The notes: generated by a model not told the origin, from the sequence alone. 64,000 nucleotides of DNA from an uncultured Bacteroidales bacterium (GCA_902779845.1 CACZCZ010000015.1:1-64000), one strand, 5' to 3'. Shown: positions 53,423 to 63,349, counted from the first letter of the stretch. Program-made: numbers and translations.

Positions 53423-54157
53423 ATGGGACAGAAAGTTAATCCTATCAGCAACCGTCTCGGCATTGTCCGTGGTTGGGATTCCAATTGGTATGGAGGCAAG
53501 AACTTCGGCGATTCCATTCTTGAGGACAGCAAGATTCGCAAGTACCTCATGGCTCGTCTGGGTGATGCCAGCATCTCCCGCATTGTCATCGAACGCACAC
53601 TGAAGCTCGTGACCATCACGATCTGCACGTCGCGTCCGGGTATAATCATTGGCAAAGGTGGTGAGAAAGTTGACGCTCTGAAGCGTGAGCTTAAGAAGAT
53701 TACAGACAAGGACATTCAGCTTAACATCTTTGAGGTGAAGAAGCCCGACCTCGATGCCAACATTGTAGGCGCCAACATCGCCAAGCAGGTCGAGGGCAAG
53801 ATTGCTTACCGTCGTGCCATCAAGATGGCTATCGGCAACACTATGCGTGCAGGTGCCGAGGGTATCAAGGTGCTCATCTCCGGCCGTCTGAACGGTGCTG
53901 AGATCGCCCGCTCAGAGATGTTTAAGGAAGGTCGTACGCCCCTGCACACTTTCCGCGCAGATATCGACTATTGCCAGACCGAGGCTCTCACGAAGGTGGG
54001 TCTGCTCGGCATTAAGGTGTGGATCTGCCGTGGTGAGGTCTATGGCAAGAAAGACCTGGCTCCTAACTTTGCACAGCAGAAGGAGACCGGCCGCTTTGGC
54101 GGCAATGACCGTGGCGGTCGTCGTGGTCCCCGTCGTCCGCGCAACAACAATCGTTAA
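53423..54157 (+). CDS. rpsC: 30S ribosomal protein S3 (uS3)
   Basis: A 244-residue uS3 with the KH domain ([20 protein letters not shown]) and C-terminal domain, ending in an Arg/Gly/Asn-rich tail. It forms the mRNA entry channel and helicase site with S4 and S5. Confidence 0.97.
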   Translation: MGQKVNPISNRLGIVRGWDSNWYGGKNFGDSILEDSKIRKYLMARLGDASISRIVIERTLKLVTITICTSRPGIIIGKGGEKVDALKRELKKITDKDIQLNIFEVKKPDLDANIVGANIAKQVEGKIAYRRAIKMAIGNTMRAGAEGIKVLISGRLNGAEIARSEMFKEGRTPLHTFRADIDYCQTEALTKVGLLGIKVWICRGEVYGKKDLAPNFAQQKETGRFGGNDRGGRRGPRRPRNNNR

Positions 54158-54178
54158 ACCAACTGAAAGAACGTAATT

Positions 54179-54604
54179 ATGTTACAGCCGAAAAGAACAA
54201 AATATAGAAGACCGCAAAAGGGTCGTTGCAAAGGCAATGCCCAGCGCGGCAACCAGCTTGCTTTCGGATCGTTCGGTATTAAGAGTTTGGATACGCACTG
54301 GATTAACAGCCGCCAGATAGAGGCTGCCCGTGTGGCCGTGACGCGCTACATGCAGCGTGAGGGTCAGGTGTGGATCCGCATCTTCCCGGACAAACCCATC
54401 ACCAAGAAGCCTGCTGATGTGCGTATGGGTAAAGGTAAGGGTGACCCCGTGGGTTACGTCTTCCCCGTGACTCCCGGCCGCATCATCTTCGAGGTAGAAG
54501 GTGTACCCTATGAGACAGCGAAAGAAGCTCTGCGCCTCGCCGCTCAGAAGCTTCCCGTGACTACGAAGTTTATTGTTAGACGAGATTACGACAAAAACGC
54601 TTGA
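54179..54604 (+). CDS. rplP: 50S ribosomal protein L16 (uL16)
   Basis: A 141-residue uL16 ([40 protein letters not shown]). It positions A-site tRNA. Its stop lies 2 nt before the rpmC ATG. Confidence 0.97.
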   Translation: MLQPKRTKYRRPQKGRCKGNAQRGNQLAFGSFGIKSLDTHWINSRQIEAARVAVTRYMQREGQVWIRIFPDKPITKKPADVRMGKGKGDPVGYVFPVTPGRIIFEVEGVPYETAKEALRLAAQKLPVTTKFIVRRDYDKNA

Positions 54605-54606
54605 TT

Positions 54607-54801
54607 ATGAAGACAGCAGAAGTAAGAGCTCTCTCTGTTGAGGAGCTCGCAGAGAAAATCGAAACGGCAAAGGCACAGTACAATCAGATGTTGCTCAACC
54701 ATGCCGTCTCTCCGCTGGAGAATCCTTCTGAGATCAAGAAGGCACGTCGTGACATCGCTCGTATGATGACGATTCTCACGGAGAAAAAGAATGCTAATTA
54801 A
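54607..54801 (+). CDS. rpmC: 50S ribosomal protein L29 (uL29)
   Basis: A 64-residue uL29 from ATG 54607 ([20 protein letters not shown]), with the C-terminal [16 protein letters not shown] helix. A TTG two codons earlier in frame overlaps rplP and is not used. Confidence 0.95.
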   Translation: MKTAEVRALSVEELAEKIETAKAQYNQMLLNHAVSPLENPSEIKKARRDIARMMTILTEKKNAN

Positions 54802-54815
54802 TAATGGTCTTAGAC

Positions 54816-55030
54816 ATGGAAGTTAGAAACTTAAGAAAGACAAGAACCGGTGTGGTCGTCAGCGACAAAATGGACAAGACCATTGTAGTGGCTGCCAAGT
54901 TCAAGGAGAAACACCCGATCTATGGTAAGTTCGTCCAGAAGACGAAGACACCGTGCTCATCATGGAGACTCGTCCCCTGAGCAAAACCAAGAGATGGAGA
55001 GTAGTAGAAATCGTAGAAAGAGCTAAGTAA
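54816..55030 (+). pseudogene. rpsQ: 30S ribosomal protein S17 (uS17), frameshifted by an internal deletion
   Basis: From ATG 54816 the frame reads [20 protein letters not shown] and on to FVQKTK, all good uS17, then shifts out of frame and stops at 54978. The second half of uS17 continues in another frame from 54947 ([20 protein letters not shown]) to TAA 55030. Compared with the usual uS17 sequence, the segment encoding about 14-15 residues (KYHAHDEKND... type) is gone, roughly 43 bp, not a multiple of three. The junction lies in GAAGACGAAGAC, a short direct repeat that could have mediated the loss. An in-frame ATG at 54804 is an alternative start. uS17 normally binds helix 11 of 16S rRNA early in assembly. 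Confidence 0.88.
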
Positions 55031-55032
55031 TT

Positions 55033-55398
55033 ATGATACAGGCAGAATCTAGATTAGTCGTTGCAGACAACAGCGGTGCTAAGGAAGCCCTCTGCATTCG
55101 CGTGCTGGGTGGCACTCGCCGCCGTTATGCAACCGTAGGGGACGTTATTGTCGTCTCTGTGAAGAGCGTCATCCCCTCCAGTGAAATCAAAAAGGGTGCT
55201 GTGTCGAAAGCTTTGATCGTCCGCACAAGTAAGGAAGTCCGTCGTGCTGATGGGTCCTACATTCGCTTCGACGACAACGCTTGCGTACTGTTGAACAATG
55301 CTGGTGAACTTCGCGGCAGTCGTATCTTCGGCCCTGTGGCCCGTGAGTTGCGTGCTGCTAATATGAAGGTGGTCTCACTCGCACCCGAGGTACTTTAA
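55033..55398 (+). CDS. rplN: 50S ribosomal protein L14 (uL14)
   Basis: A 121-residue uL14 ([40 protein letters not shown]). It starts 2 nt after the remnant rpsQ stop. It contributes to the 30S-50S interface. Confidence 0.97.
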   Translation: MIQAESRLVVADNSGAKEALCIRVLGGTRRRYATVGDVIVVSVKSVIPSSEIKKGAVSKALIVRTSKEVRRADGSYIRFDDNACVLLNNAGELRGSRIFGPVARELRAANMKVVSLAPEVL

Positions 55399-55422
55399 TC
55401 ATCTAAAGATTCAATTACAGTA

Positions 55423-55743
55423 ATGGCAAAGTTACATATTAAGAAAGGCGACACCGTGCAGATTCTCTCTGGCAACAGCAAGGGCCAGACGGGTAAGGTG
55501 CTTAAGGTGCTCGTCAAGGAGCAGAAGGCAATCGTGGAGGGCCAGAACATGGTGTCCAAGAGCCAGAAGCCCAGTGCCAAGAACCCTCAGGGTGGCATCG
55601 TGAAGCAGGAAGCCCCCATCCACATCTCCAACTTGAATGTGGTGGACCCCAAGTCCGGCAAGGCAACCCGCATTGGTCGTAAGTTGAACGCAGAGGGCAA
55701 GCTTGTCCGTTATGCAAAAAAATCAGGAGAGGAGATTAAGTAA
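55423..55743 (+). CDS. rplX: 50S ribosomal protein L24 (uL24)
   Basis: A 106-residue uL24 with KOW motif [20 protein letters not shown]. Its last base is the first base of the rplE start codon (TAATG), so the two are translationally coupled. Confidence 0.97.
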   Translation: MAKLHIKKGDTVQILSGNSKGQTGKVLKVLVKEQKAIVEGQNMVSKSQKPSAKNPQGGIVKQEAPIHISNLNVVDPKSGKATRIGRKLNAEGKLVRYAKKSGEEIK

Positions 55744-56297
55744 TGGCAAATACCGCAAGACTGAAGCAGGAGTATGCTGAGCGCATCGCTCCCGCACTGA
55801 AAGAGAAGTTCGGCTACACCTCTACAATGCAGATCCCCGTCCTGAAGAAGATTGTTATCAATCAGGGCCTGGGTATCGCTACCGCCGACAAGAAAATCAT
55901 CGAGGTGGCTATCAATGAGCTCACCGCTATCACTGGCCAGAAGGCTGTCGCCACCATCTCTAAGAAGGACGTGGCCAACTTCAAGCTTCGTAAGAAGATG
56001 CCCATTGGTGTCATGGTAACGCTGCGTCGCGAGCGCATGTACGAGTTCCTTGAGAAACTCGTGAAGGTTGCTCTCCCTCGTATTCGTGACTTCAAGGGTA
56101 TTGAGAGTAAGCTCGATGGCCGTGGTAACTACACCCTCGGCATTCAGGAGCAGATTATCTTCCCCGAGATTAATATCGATGCCATCGACCGCATTGTGGG
56201 AATGAATATCACTTTCGTGACTACGGCTCAGACCGACGAGGAGGGCTTCGCTCTACTCAAGGAGTTCGGCCTTCCCTTCAAAAACGCTAAAGACTAA
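55743..56297 (+). CDS. rplE: 50S ribosomal protein L5 (uL5)
   Basis: A 184-residue uL5 ([43 protein letters not shown]). It binds 5S rRNA. One-base overlap with rplX. Confidence 0.97.
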   Translation: MANTARLKQEYAERIAPALKEKFGYTSTMQIPVLKKIVINQGLGIATADKKIIEVAINELTAITGQKAVATISKKDVANFKLRKKMPIGVMVTLRRERMYEFLEKLVKVALPRIRDFKGIESKLDGRGNYTLGIQEQIIFPEINIDAIDRIVGMNITFVTTAQTDEEGFALLKEFGLPFKNAKD

Positions 56298-56303
56298 AGA
56301 GAT

Positions 56304-56603
56304 ATGGCAAAAGAATCAATGAAGGCCCGCGAGGTCAAGCGTGCCAAGCTCGTTGCCAAGTATGCTGCCAAGCGTGCAGCCCTGAAGAAAATTGTCAACA
56401 CGGGTGATCCCGTGGAGGCTTTTGAGGCTGCCCAGAAGCTGCAGAGCATCCCCCGCAACGCTAACCCCATCCGCCTGCACAACCGTTGCAAGATCACGGG
56501 TCGTCCCAAGGGTTATATCCGTCAGTTCGGAATCTCTCGTATTCAATTCCGTGAGATGGCATCCCAGGGTCTTATCCCCGGCGTGAAGAAGGCCAGCTGG
56601 TAA
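56304..56603 (+). CDS. rpsN: 30S ribosomal protein S14 (uS14), zinc-free form
   Basis: A 99-residue uS14 ([20 protein letters not shown] ... [20 protein letters not shown]). The CxxC pairs of the zinc-binding form are absent, so this is the long, zinc-independent type. Confidence 0.96.
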   Translation: MAKESMKAREVKRAKLVAKYAAKRAALKKIVNTGDPVEAFEAAQKLQSIPRNANPIRLHNRCKITGRPKGYIRQFGISRIQFREMASQGLIPGVKKASW

Positions 56604-56671
56604 TCGAAGCAGAAGCATCATTATTTTTTAATATTGTCGGCACAGTGCCGATTAATTAAATCATTTAACAA

Positions 56672-57067
56672 ATGACAGATCCTATTGCAGACTATCTGAC
56701 GCGAGTGCGTAACGCCATCATGGCGAAGCACAGGATTGTGGAAATCCCTGCGTCGAATCTGAAGAAGGAGATCACCAAGATCCTCTTCGAGAAGGGATAC
56801 ATCCTCAACTACAAGTTCCTGGAGGATGGCCCTCAGGGCACCATCAAGGTGGCCTTGAAATACGATGCCGCTAACAAGGTTAGCGCCATCAAGAAACTGA
56901 TCCGCGTGTCCCGCCCCGGTATGCGTAAGTACACCGGTTACAAGGACATGCCCCGTGTAATCAATGGCCTGGGTATCGCCATCATCTCCACTTCACGTGG
57001 TGTGATGACGGACAAGGAAGCTGCCGAGCAGAAGATCGGTGGCGAAGTTCTTTGCTACGTTTATTAA
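56672..57067 (+). CDS. rpsH: 30S ribosomal protein S8 (uS8)
   Basis: A 131-residue uS8 (MTDPIADYLTRVRNAIMAKH; end GISTSRGVMTD-like segment IISTSRGVMTDKEA). It binds 16S helix 21; in enterobacteria it represses the spc operon. Confidence 0.97.
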   Translation: MTDPIADYLTRVRNAIMAKHRIVEIPASNLKKEITKILFEKGYILNYKFLEDGPQGTIKVALKYDAANKVSAIKKLIRVSRPGMRKYTGYKDMPRVINGLGIAIISTSRGVMTDKEAAEQKIGGEVLCYVY

Positions 57068-57070
57068 TTA

Positions 57071-57077
57071 AAGGAGG
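57071..57077 (+). promoter_or_regulatory. Strong Shine-Dalgarno AAGGAGG before rplF
   Basis: AAGGAGG ends 7 nt before the rplF ATG at 57085, a perfect complement to the 16S tail at ideal spacing. Neighbouring genes, except rpmD, have no such sequence. Confidence 0.9.
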
Positions 57078-57084
57078 AATTAAC

Positions 57085-57666
57085 ATGTCAAGAATTGGTA
57101 AATTGCCCATAAACATCCCTGCAGGTGTTGAGATTTCCATTGACGGCAACAAGATCACCGTCAAAGGCAAGGAGGGTGTTTTAACCCAAGAGGTTAATCC
57201 TTCCATCAAAATGAACTACGACAAGGATAAAGCTGAGCTCACCTTTACGGTCGATGAGGAGTACGATCCCATCAACATCTCTCTGAAGCAGAAGCAGGCT
57301 TACCATGGTCTCTACCGCGCACTTGTCCACAACATGGTTGTTGGCGTGAGCGAGGGCTATACGAAGGAGATGGAGCTTGTCGGTGTCGGCTACCGCGTGA
57401 GCAACAAGGGTAACCTCGTTGAGTTCTCGCTGGGCTACACCCACAGCATTTTCATCCAACTTCCCGCTGAGATCAAGGTTGAGACTAAGGCCGAGCGTAA
57501 CCAGAATCCCCAGATTATCTTGAAGTCTTGTGACAAACAGCTCCTCGGACAGGTTTGTGCCAAGATCCGTTCTTTCCGTAAGCCCGAACCTTACAAGGGC
57601 AAGGGTATCTTGTTCGTTGGCGAACAGATTCGCAGAAAGTCTGGTAAGTCAGCAGGTGCTAAGTAA
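57085..57666 (+). CDS. rplF: 50S ribosomal protein L6 (uL6)
   Basis: A 193-residue uL6 from ATG 57085 (MSRIGKLPINIPAGVEISID), chosen by the Shine-Dalgarno; an in-frame TTG upstream overlaps rpsH. The C-terminal signature KPEPYKGKGI is present. It binds near the sarcin-ricin loop. Confidence 0.97.
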   Translation: MSRIGKLPINIPAGVEISIDGNKITVKGKEGVLTQEVNPSIKMNYDKDKAELTFTVDEEYDPINISLKQKQAYHGLYRALVHNMVVGVSEGYTKEMELVGVGYRVSNKGNLVEFSLGYTHSIFIQLPAEIKVETKAERNQNPQIILKSCDKQLLGQVCAKIRSFRKPEPYKGKGILFVGEQIRRKSGKSAGAK

Positions 57667-57684
57667 CTTTAAAATCGCGTAATC

Positions 57685-58026
57685 ATGACAACGAAATTAG
57701 AAAGACGAATCAAGATTAAGTATAGAGTTCGTAACAAGGTCTCTGGTACTACCGAGCGTCCCCGCATGTCGGTGTTCCGCAGTAACAAGCAGATCTATGT
57801 TCAGATTATCAATGACCTGACGGGCACTACGCTGTGCGCCGCTTCCTCCCTCGGGATGGAAGCTTGCCCCAAGAAGGAGCAGGCTGCCAAGGTCGGTGAA
57901 CTCATTGCGAAGAAGGCCCTCGAAGCCGGTATCACTACTGTCGTTTTCGACCGTAACGGTTATCTCTACCATGGTAGAGTCAAGGAAGTTGCAGATGCAG
58001 CGCGTAACGGTGGACTTAAATTCTAA
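57685..58026 (+). CDS. rplR: 50S ribosomal protein L18 (uL18)
   Basis: A 113-residue uL18 ([40 protein letters not shown]). It binds 5S rRNA with uL5. The ATG at 57685 lies in a short AT-rich spacer. Confidence 0.97.
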   Translation: MTTKLERRIKIKYRVRNKVSGTTERPRMSVFRSNKQIYVQIINDLTGTTLCAASSLGMEACPKKEQAAKVGELIAKKALEAGITTVVFDRNGYLYHGRVKEVADAARNGGLKF

Positions 58027-58031
58027 TCATT

Positions 58032-58544
58032 ATGGCAATCAAGAATGTAAAGATCAATAGCGATGTTGAATTGAAGGACCGCCTCGTAGCCATCAACCGC
58101 GTTACAAAGGTAACGAAGGGTGGCCGCACCTTCACATTTGCAGCAATCGTTGTAGTCGGCGACGGCAAGGGAATCATCGGTTACGGTCTGGGTAAGGCCG
58201 GCGAGGTCACAGCCGCTATCGCCAAGGGCGTGGAAGCCGCCAAGAAGAATCTTGTGCAGGTTCCCGTCATCAAGGGTACAGTACCCCACGAGCAGGCCGC
58301 CAAGTTCGGCGGCGCCGAAGTTCTCATCATGCCCGCTTCCACTGGTACGGGTGTGGTAGCAGGTGGCGCTATGCGTGCCGTGCTCGAGAGTGTTGGTATC
58401 ACTGACTGTCTGGCCAAGAGCAAGGGCTCCTCGAACCCCCACAACCTGGTGAAGGCTACCATCGCAGCACTCGCTGAGATGCGCGATGCCCGTCAGGTGG
58501 CTCAGAACCGTGGCATCAGTGTAGAGAAAGTATTCAGAGGTTAA
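58032..58544 (+). CDS. rpsE: 30S ribosomal protein S5 (uS5)
   Basis: A 170-residue uS5 with [20 protein letters not shown] and [17 protein letters not shown]-like segment [20 protein letters not shown]. It takes part in decoding fidelity and mRNA entry. Confidence 0.97.
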   Translation: MAIKNVKINSDVELKDRLVAINRVTKVTKGGRTFTFAAIVVVGDGKGIIGYGLGKAGEVTAAIAKGVEAAKKNLVQVPVIKGTVPHEQAAKFGGAEVLIMPASTGTGVVAGGAMRAVLESVGITDCLAKSKGSSNPHNLVKATIAALAEMRDARQVAQNRGISVEKVFRG

Positions 58545-58546
58545 CG

Positions 58547-58553
58547 AAGGAGG
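58547..58553 (+). promoter_or_regulatory. Strong Shine-Dalgarno AAGGAGG before rpmD
   Basis: AAGGAGG ends 9 nt before the rpmD ATG at 58563, the second such site in this ribosomal block. Confidence 0.88.
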
Positions 58554-58562
58554 TTCAAGACT

Positions 58563-58739
58563 ATGGCAACTATTAAAGTAAAGCAGATCAAGAGCCGCAT
58601 CGGCGCACCCAAGAATCAGAAGCGCACGCTTGATTCCATGGGTCTGAGGAAGTTGAATCAGGTTGTAGAGCTGGAGGATAACGCCTCCGTTCGCGGTCAG
58701 ATTCAGACTGTTCACCATCTGGTGAAGATCCTCGACTAA
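58563..58739 (+). CDS. rpmD: 50S ribosomal protein L30 (uL30)
   Basis: A 58-residue uL30 starting MATIKVKQIKSRIGAPKNQK, with LRKLNQVVELEDNASVRGQI. The size and motifs are normal. Its start is set by the AAGGAGG site 9 nt upstream. Confidence 0.96.
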   Translation: MATIKVKQIKSRIGAPKNQKRTLDSMGLRKLNQVVELEDNASVRGQIQTVHHLVKILD

Positions 58740-58783
58740 GAGTTAACCCTATTTCGTCAACGTAATAAAAACCGACACACGAT

Positions 58784-59227
58784 ATGAAATTGAATAATTT
58801 GCAACCCGCTGCAGGCAGCACCACTGCGCGCAAGCGCATCGGTCGCGGTCCCGGTTCCGGTCTCGGTGGTACTTCCACACGTGGTCATAAGGGTGCCAAG
58901 GCACGTTCGGGTTATAAGAAGAAGATTGGTTTCGAAGGTGGTCAGATGCCTTTGCAGCGTCGTCTGCCGAAGTTCGGCTTCAAGAACATCAACCGCAAGG
59001 AGTACGCTCCTGTGAACCTGAGCACGCTCCAGAAGCTCGCTGAGCAGGGCCTCGAGAAGATCGGCCTCGCTGAGATTGTCGCCGCTGGCTTTGCCAAGAG
59101 TGGCGAACTGGTGAAGGTCCTGGGTAGGGGCGAGCTCAAGGCCAAGGTAACTGTTGAGGCCAACGCCTTCTCCAAGACTGCCGAGGCTGCCATTACGGCT
59201 GCCGGCGGAACCGCAACAACTCTGTAA
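58784..59227 (+). CDS. rplO: 50S ribosomal protein L15 (uL15)
   Basis: A 147-residue uL15 with KRIGRGPGSGLGGTSTRGHK and the FEGGQMPLQRRLPKFGF motif. A late assembly protein of the 50S subunit; secY follows after 12 nt. Confidence 0.97.
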   Translation: MKLNNLQPAAGSTTARKRIGRGPGSGLGGTSTRGHKGAKARSGYKKKIGFEGGQMPLQRRLPKFGFKNINRKEYAPVNLSTLQKLAEQGLEKIGLAEIVAAGFAKSGELVKVLGRGELKAKVTVEANAFSKTAEAAITAAGGTATTL

Positions 59228-59239
59228 GACTAAAGACTC

Positions 59240-60586
59240 ATGAAGAAGTTTTTTGCAACACTGAAGAACATTTGGATGATTGAGGATCTCCGCATGAAGA
59301 TCCTCATCACCATTGGCTTTGCCGCCATCTACCGTTTTGGTTCGTTTGTGGTGCTCCCCGGCATCAACCCTAACCACCTGGTAGCTCTGCGCGAGCAGAC
59401 CAGCGAAGGCTTGATGAGTCTTCTGAACATGTTCTCGGGAGGTGCTTTCTCCAATGCGTCCATCTTCGCACTGGGAATTATGCCCTACATCACAGCCTCC
59501 ATCGTTATTCAGTTGCTGGCTGTAGCAGTGCCTTATTTCCAGAAGATGCAGCGTGAGGGTGAGAGCGGCCGTCGCAAGATAAACCAGTACACTCGCTATC
59601 TGACCATTTTCATCCTGCTGTTCCAGGCTCCCGGCTATCTGGTCAACCTGAAGCACCTTTCGGGCGGTGCCCTTGCACCTTCCATTGGATGGACTGTGTT
59701 CATGATTAGTTCCACGGTGATTCTTGCCGCTGGCAGTATGTTCATCCTTTGGTTGGGTGAGCGCATCACGGACAAGGGTATTGGCAACGGTGTATCCATG
59801 ATCATCATGCTCGGTATCATCGCCCGTCTGCCGCAGGCTTTCGGTCAGGAGGCTGTCAGCCGCTTGAACAACCTTAGCGGTGGTGGTTTGGTGATGTTCC
59901 TCATCGAGCTTGTCATCCTGTTCCTCGTCATCATGGCAGCTATTATGCTGACACAAGGTACGCGTAAGGTGCCTGTGCAGTATGCCAAGCGTGTCATGGG
60001 CGGTCAGCAGATTGGCGGTGCCCGTCAGTATATCCCCTTGAAGCTCTTCGCAGCCAACGTGATGCCTATCATCTTTGCACAGGCTATCATGTTCCTGCCT
60101 ATCACCCTCTTGCAGGCATTCAGCGACGGTCAGAATCCCTCTGCAGTCCTGATGGCTCTTTCCGATCACACCAGCTGGGCTTACAATCTTGTCTTCGCTG
60201 CCCTCATCATCATCTTCACGTACCTCTACACTGCCATCACGATGAACCCCGTTCAGATGGCTGAGGACATGAAGCGCAACAACGGCTTCATCCCCGGTGT
60301 GCGTCCTGGTAAGGACACGGCAGACTACATCGACAATGTGATGTCCCACATCATGTTGCCGGGCTCTCTCTTCCTGGCTTTCATTGCTTGTATGCCCGCT
60401 TTCGCTGGCCTGCTCAATGTCCAGCCGGAATTCGCCCAGTTCTTTGGTGGAACCTCCCTGCTCATTCTGGTCGGTGTTGTCCTCGACACGCTGCAGCAGA
60501 TTGAGAGTCATTTGCTCATGCGCCACTACGATGGCCTGCTCGAATCAGGCCGCATTCGTGGACGTGGCGGTGTCAGTGCCTATTAA
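59240..60586 (+). CDS. secY: Protein translocase subunit SecY
   Basis: A 448-residue membrane protein with ten predicted helices and SecY signatures: FGIMPYITASIVIQL-type ALGIMPYITASIVIQLLAV near residues 75-93, and the cytoplasmic loop QYAKRVMGGQQIGGARQYIP. It forms the channel for protein export with SecE and SecG. It sits at the usual place in the spc block. Confidence 0.97.
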   Translation: MKKFFATLKNIWMIEDLRMKILITIGFAAIYRFGSFVVLPGINPNHLVALREQTSEGLMSLLNMFSGGAFSNASIFALGIMPYITASIVIQLLAVAVPYFQKMQREGESGRRKINQYTRYLTIFILLFQAPGYLVNLKHLSGGALAPSIGWTVFMISSTVILAAGSMFILWLGERITDKGIGNGVSMIIMLGIIARLPQAFGQEAVSRLNNLSGGGLVMFLIELVILFLVIMAAIMLTQGTRKVPVQYAKRVMGGQQIGGARQYIPLKLFAANVMPIIFAQAIMFLPITLLQAFSDGQNPSAVLMALSDHTSWAYNLVFAALIIIFTYLYTAITMNPVQMAEDMKRNNGFIPGVRPGKDTADYIDNVMSHIMLPGSLFLAFIACMPAFAGLLNVQPEFAQFFGGTSLLILVGVVLDTLQQIESHLLMRHYDGLLESGRIRGRGGVSAY

Positions 60587-60601
60587 GCGTTCAGTGAATT
60601 C

Positions 60602-61402
60602 ATGATATATCTGAAGACCGAAGACGAGATCGAGCTGATGCGAGCTGCCAATCAACTGGTGGCACAGACGCTCGCCGAGGTGGGTAAGGCTATCCGACCG
60701 GGTGTCACTACCGCACAGCTCAATCGTCTCGCCGAGGAATTCATCCGCGACCATGGTGCAGAGCCCACCTTCCTGGGTTTCCCCAACCCTTATGGTGGCC
60801 CTTTTCCGGGCAGCATCTGCACCTCCGTCAACGACGTTGTCGTTCACGGTGTCCCTTCGGAGAAGACCATCTTGCGTGATGGCGACATCGTCTCCGTGGA
60901 TTGCGGCACGTTGCTCAATGGCTACAATGGCGATTCCTGCTACACCTTCATGGTGGGTGAGGTCGCCGAGGATGTCAAGCACCTCCTCCGCACTACGAAG
61001 GAAGCGCTCTACAAGGGCATCGAGAGTGCCGTTGCAGGCTTTCGCATCGGTGACATCGGCTATGCCGTCCAGAGTCACTGCGAGGCACAAGGCTTCGGCG
61101 TAGTTCGCGAGTTTGTGGGTCACGGCATTGGTCGTGAGATGCATGAGGACCCTCAGGTGCCCAACTACGGCCGCCGCGGCCAGGGCAAGCAGCTGAAGAA
61201 CGGCCTCTGCATCGCCATAGAACCCATGATTACCATGGGCAGCTATGAGGTCTATCTCGACGAGGATCGTTGGACAGTGCACACGCGTGATGGCAAACCT
61301 GCCGCACACTTTGAGCACACCATCGCTATCCACCACGGCAAGGCTGACATCCTGTCCTCCTTCGCCGACATCGAGGCCCTGGAAACCCAGCGCTACAGCT
61401 GA
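60602..61402 (+). CDS. map: Methionine aminopeptidase, type I
   Basis: A 266-residue MetAP. The metal ligands are Asp, Asp in VSVDCGTLLNGYNGDSCYTF, His in GHGIGREMHEDPQVPNYG, Glu in CIAIEPMI and Glu in HFEHTIAI. It removes the initiator Met from nascent proteins. It starts 15 nt after secY, the usual neighbour in this phylum. Confidence 0.96.
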   Translation: MIYLKTEDEIELMRAANQLVAQTLAEVGKAIRPGVTTAQLNRLAEEFIRDHGAEPTFLGFPNPYGGPFPGSICTSVNDVVVHGVPSEKTILRDGDIVSVDCGTLLNGYNGDSCYTFMVGEVAEDVKHLLRTTKEALYKGIESAVAGFRIGDIGYAVQSHCEAQGFGVVREFVGHGIGREMHEDPQVPNYGRRGQGKQLKNGLCIAIEPMITMGSYEVYLDEDRWTVHTRDGKPAAHFEHTIAIHHGKADILSSFADIEALETQRYS

Positions 61403-61459
61403 CCCTCACTTCAGAATCATTATTCCACATCTGTCAACTCAGAAACCAAGAATCACAAT

Positions 61460-61678
61460 ATGGCAAAACAATCCGCTATTGAGCAAGACGGTCAGATTAT
61501 TGAAGCGCTCTCCAATGCCATGTTCCGCGTGGAGCTGGAGAACGGCCATCAGATTACCGCGCATATCTCTGGCAAGATGAGAATGCATTACATCAAGATC
61601 CTGCCCGGGGACAAGGTGAAGGTCGAGATGAGCCCCTACGACCTCACAAAGGGACGCATCGTATTCCGATTCAAGTAA
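61460..61678 (+). CDS. infA: Translation initiation factor IF-1
   Basis: A 72-residue OB-fold protein ([52 protein letters not shown]). It binds the A site during initiation. rpmJ follows after 13 nt. Confidence 0.97.
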   Translation: MAKQSAIEQDGQIIEALSNAMFRVELENGHQITAHISGKMRMHYIKILPGDKVKVEMSPYDLTKGRIVFRFK

Positions 61679-61691
61679 AAAAGTCAACAAT

Positions 61692-61808
61692 ATGAAAACA
61701 AGAGCATCTTTAAAAAAGCGTACCCCTGACTGCAAGATTGTGCGTCGCAAGGGTCGTTTGTACGTGATCAACAAGAAGAACCCTAAGTTCAAGACACGTC
61801 AGGGTTAA
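61692..61808 (+). CDS. rpmJ: 50S ribosomal protein L36 (bL36), zinc-free form
   Basis: A 38-residue bL36 ([20 protein letters not shown], ending [11 protein letters not shown]). Only one Cys remains, so it is the form without the zinc site. It lies at the usual position between infA and rpsM. Confidence 0.95.
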   Translation: MKTRASLKKRTPDCKIVRRKGRLYVINKKNPKFKTRQG

Positions 61809-61843
61809 GGCAAATCGTAAATTGTAAATCGTAATTTCAAGAT

Positions 61844-62224
61844 ATGGCAATAAGAATTGTTGGTGTCGATTTGCCTCAGAACAAGAGAGGCGAAATCGCT
61901 TTGACCTATGTCTATGGCATCGGTCGCAGTAGCTCAGCAAAGATCCTGGAGAAAGCCGGTGTCGATAAGGACATCAAGGTGAAGGACTGGACCGACGACC
62001 AGGCTTCAAAGATCCGTGAGGTCATCGCTGCAGACTACAAGGTAGAGGGCGACCTCCGCTCCGAAATCGCTATGAACATCAAGCGTCTGATGGATATCGG
62101 CTGCTACCGTGGTGTTCGTCATCGTAATGGACTTCCCGTTCGCGGACAAAGCACAAAGAACAATGCCCGCACTCGTAAGGGTAAGAAGAAGACCGTTGCG
62201 AACAAGAAGAAGGCCACGAAGTAA
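61844..62224 (+). CDS. rpsM: 30S ribosomal protein S13 (uS13)
   Basis: A 126-residue uS13 ([40 protein letters not shown]). It contacts the 50S subunit and P-site tRNA. Its leader is a GTAAATTGTAAATCG microrepeat (61811-61838). Confidence 0.97.
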   Translation: MAIRIVGVDLPQNKRGEIALTYVYGIGRSSSAKILEKAGVDKDIKVKDWTDDQASKIREVIAADYKVEGDLRSEIAMNIKRLMDIGCYRGVRHRNGLPVRGQSTKNNARTRKGKKKTVANKKKATK

Positions 62225-62268
62225 TAGAAAATAGTAAATAGAAAATCGTCAAATCGTAAATTGAAGAT

Positions 62269-62658
62269 ATGGCAAAGAAAACAGTTGCAGCAAAGAAAAG
62301 AAACGTGAAGGTTGACGCGCTTGGCCAGCTCCATGTCCACAGCTCCTTCAACAATGTCATCGTTTCGCTTGCCAACAGCGAGGGTCAGATTATCTCCTGG
62401 TCCAGCGCCGGCAAGATGGGTTTCCGTGGTTCCAAGAAGAACACTCCCTATGCCGCTCAGATGGCCGCTCAGGACTGCGCCAAGGTTGCTTACGACCTCG
62501 GTCTGCGCAAGGTGAAAGCTTATGTGAAGGGTCCTGGCAACGGTCGTGAGTCCGCAATCCGCACCATCCATGGTGCCGGCATCGAGGTTGTCGAAATCGT
62601 CGACGTCACTCCGCTGCCCCACAACGGATGCCGCCCCCCGAAGCGTCGTAGAGTGTAA
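62269..62658 (+). CDS. rpsK: 30S ribosomal protein S11 (uS11)
   Basis: A 129-residue uS11 ([40 protein letters not shown]). Part of the 30S platform near the mRNA exit. Its leader is a GTAAATAG/ATCGTAAAT microrepeat (62225-62264). Confidence 0.97.
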   Translation: MAKKTVAAKKRNVKVDALGQLHVHSSFNNVIVSLANSEGQIISWSSAGKMGFRGSKKNTPYAAQMAAQDCAKVAYDLGLRKVKAYVKGPGNGRESAIRTIHGAGIEVVEIVDVTPLPHNGCRPPKRRRV

Positions 62659-62734
62659 TATATCAGGAAAACCTAGGCACAGCTAGGGCTCCCTAGGCCC
62701 TTTAAACTATAAACTTTATACATTAAACTCAAAT

Positions 62735-63340
62735 ATGGCTAGATATACTGGTCCTAAGTCAAAGATTGCTCGCCGCTTCGGCGATGCCATTTTCGGTCCC
62801 GACAAGGTTCTGTCCAAGCGTAACTTCCCCCCCGGACAGCATGGCAACAACCGTCGTCGCAAGACCTCTGAGTATGGAATCATGCTTGCTGAGAAGCAGA
62901 AGGCAAAGTACACCTATGGTGTTCTTGAGAAGCAGTTCCGCAATATGTTCGAGAAGGCAGCCCGCACCAACGGTATCACCGGTGAGATTCTTCTTCAGAA
63001 CCTCGAGTGCCGTTTGGACAACATTGTCTTCCGTCTCGGTATTGCTCCCACGCGTGCTGCCGCACGTCAGCTGGTGAGTCACCGCCACATCGTTGTTGAC
63101 GGCAAGGTTGTGGGTATTCCCTCTTTCTCCGTTAAGCCCGGTCAGATTGTGGGCGTGCGCGAGAAGGCCAAGTCTCTTGAGGTGATTGCCGCAGCTCTCG
63201 CTGGCTTTAACCACAGCAAATATCCCTGGATCGAGTGGGACGAGTCCCAGAAGGCCGGTAAGCTGCTGCACAAGCCCGAGCGCGCAGACATCCCCGAGAA
63301 TATCAAGGAGCAACTGATCGTTGAATTGTACTCTAAATAA
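62735..63340 (+). CDS. rpsD: 30S ribosomal protein S4 (uS4)
   Basis: A 201-residue uS4 ([41 protein letters not shown]4 domain [18 protein letters not shown]). It has no zinc-finger cysteines. It nucleates 30S assembly and in enterobacteria regulates the alpha operon. A CCTAGG/TTTAAAC microrepeat fills its leader. Confidence 0.97.
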   Translation: MARYTGPKSKIARRFGDAIFGPDKVLSKRNFPPGQHGNNRRRKTSEYGIMLAEKQKAKYTYGVLEKQFRNMFEKAARTNGITGEILLQNLECRLDNIVFRLGIAPTRAAARQLVSHRHIVVDGKVVGIPSFSVKPGQIVGVREKAKSLEVIAAALAGFNHSKYPWIEWDESQKAGKLLHKPERADIPENIKEQLIVELYSK

Positions 63341-63349
63341 GAATTAATC

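Noticed and set aside
58757-60526. 589-codon open frame antisense to rplO and secY
   Set aside because: It crosses two well-supported sense genes and the gap between them, with a low-complexity His/Glu/Asp-rich product.
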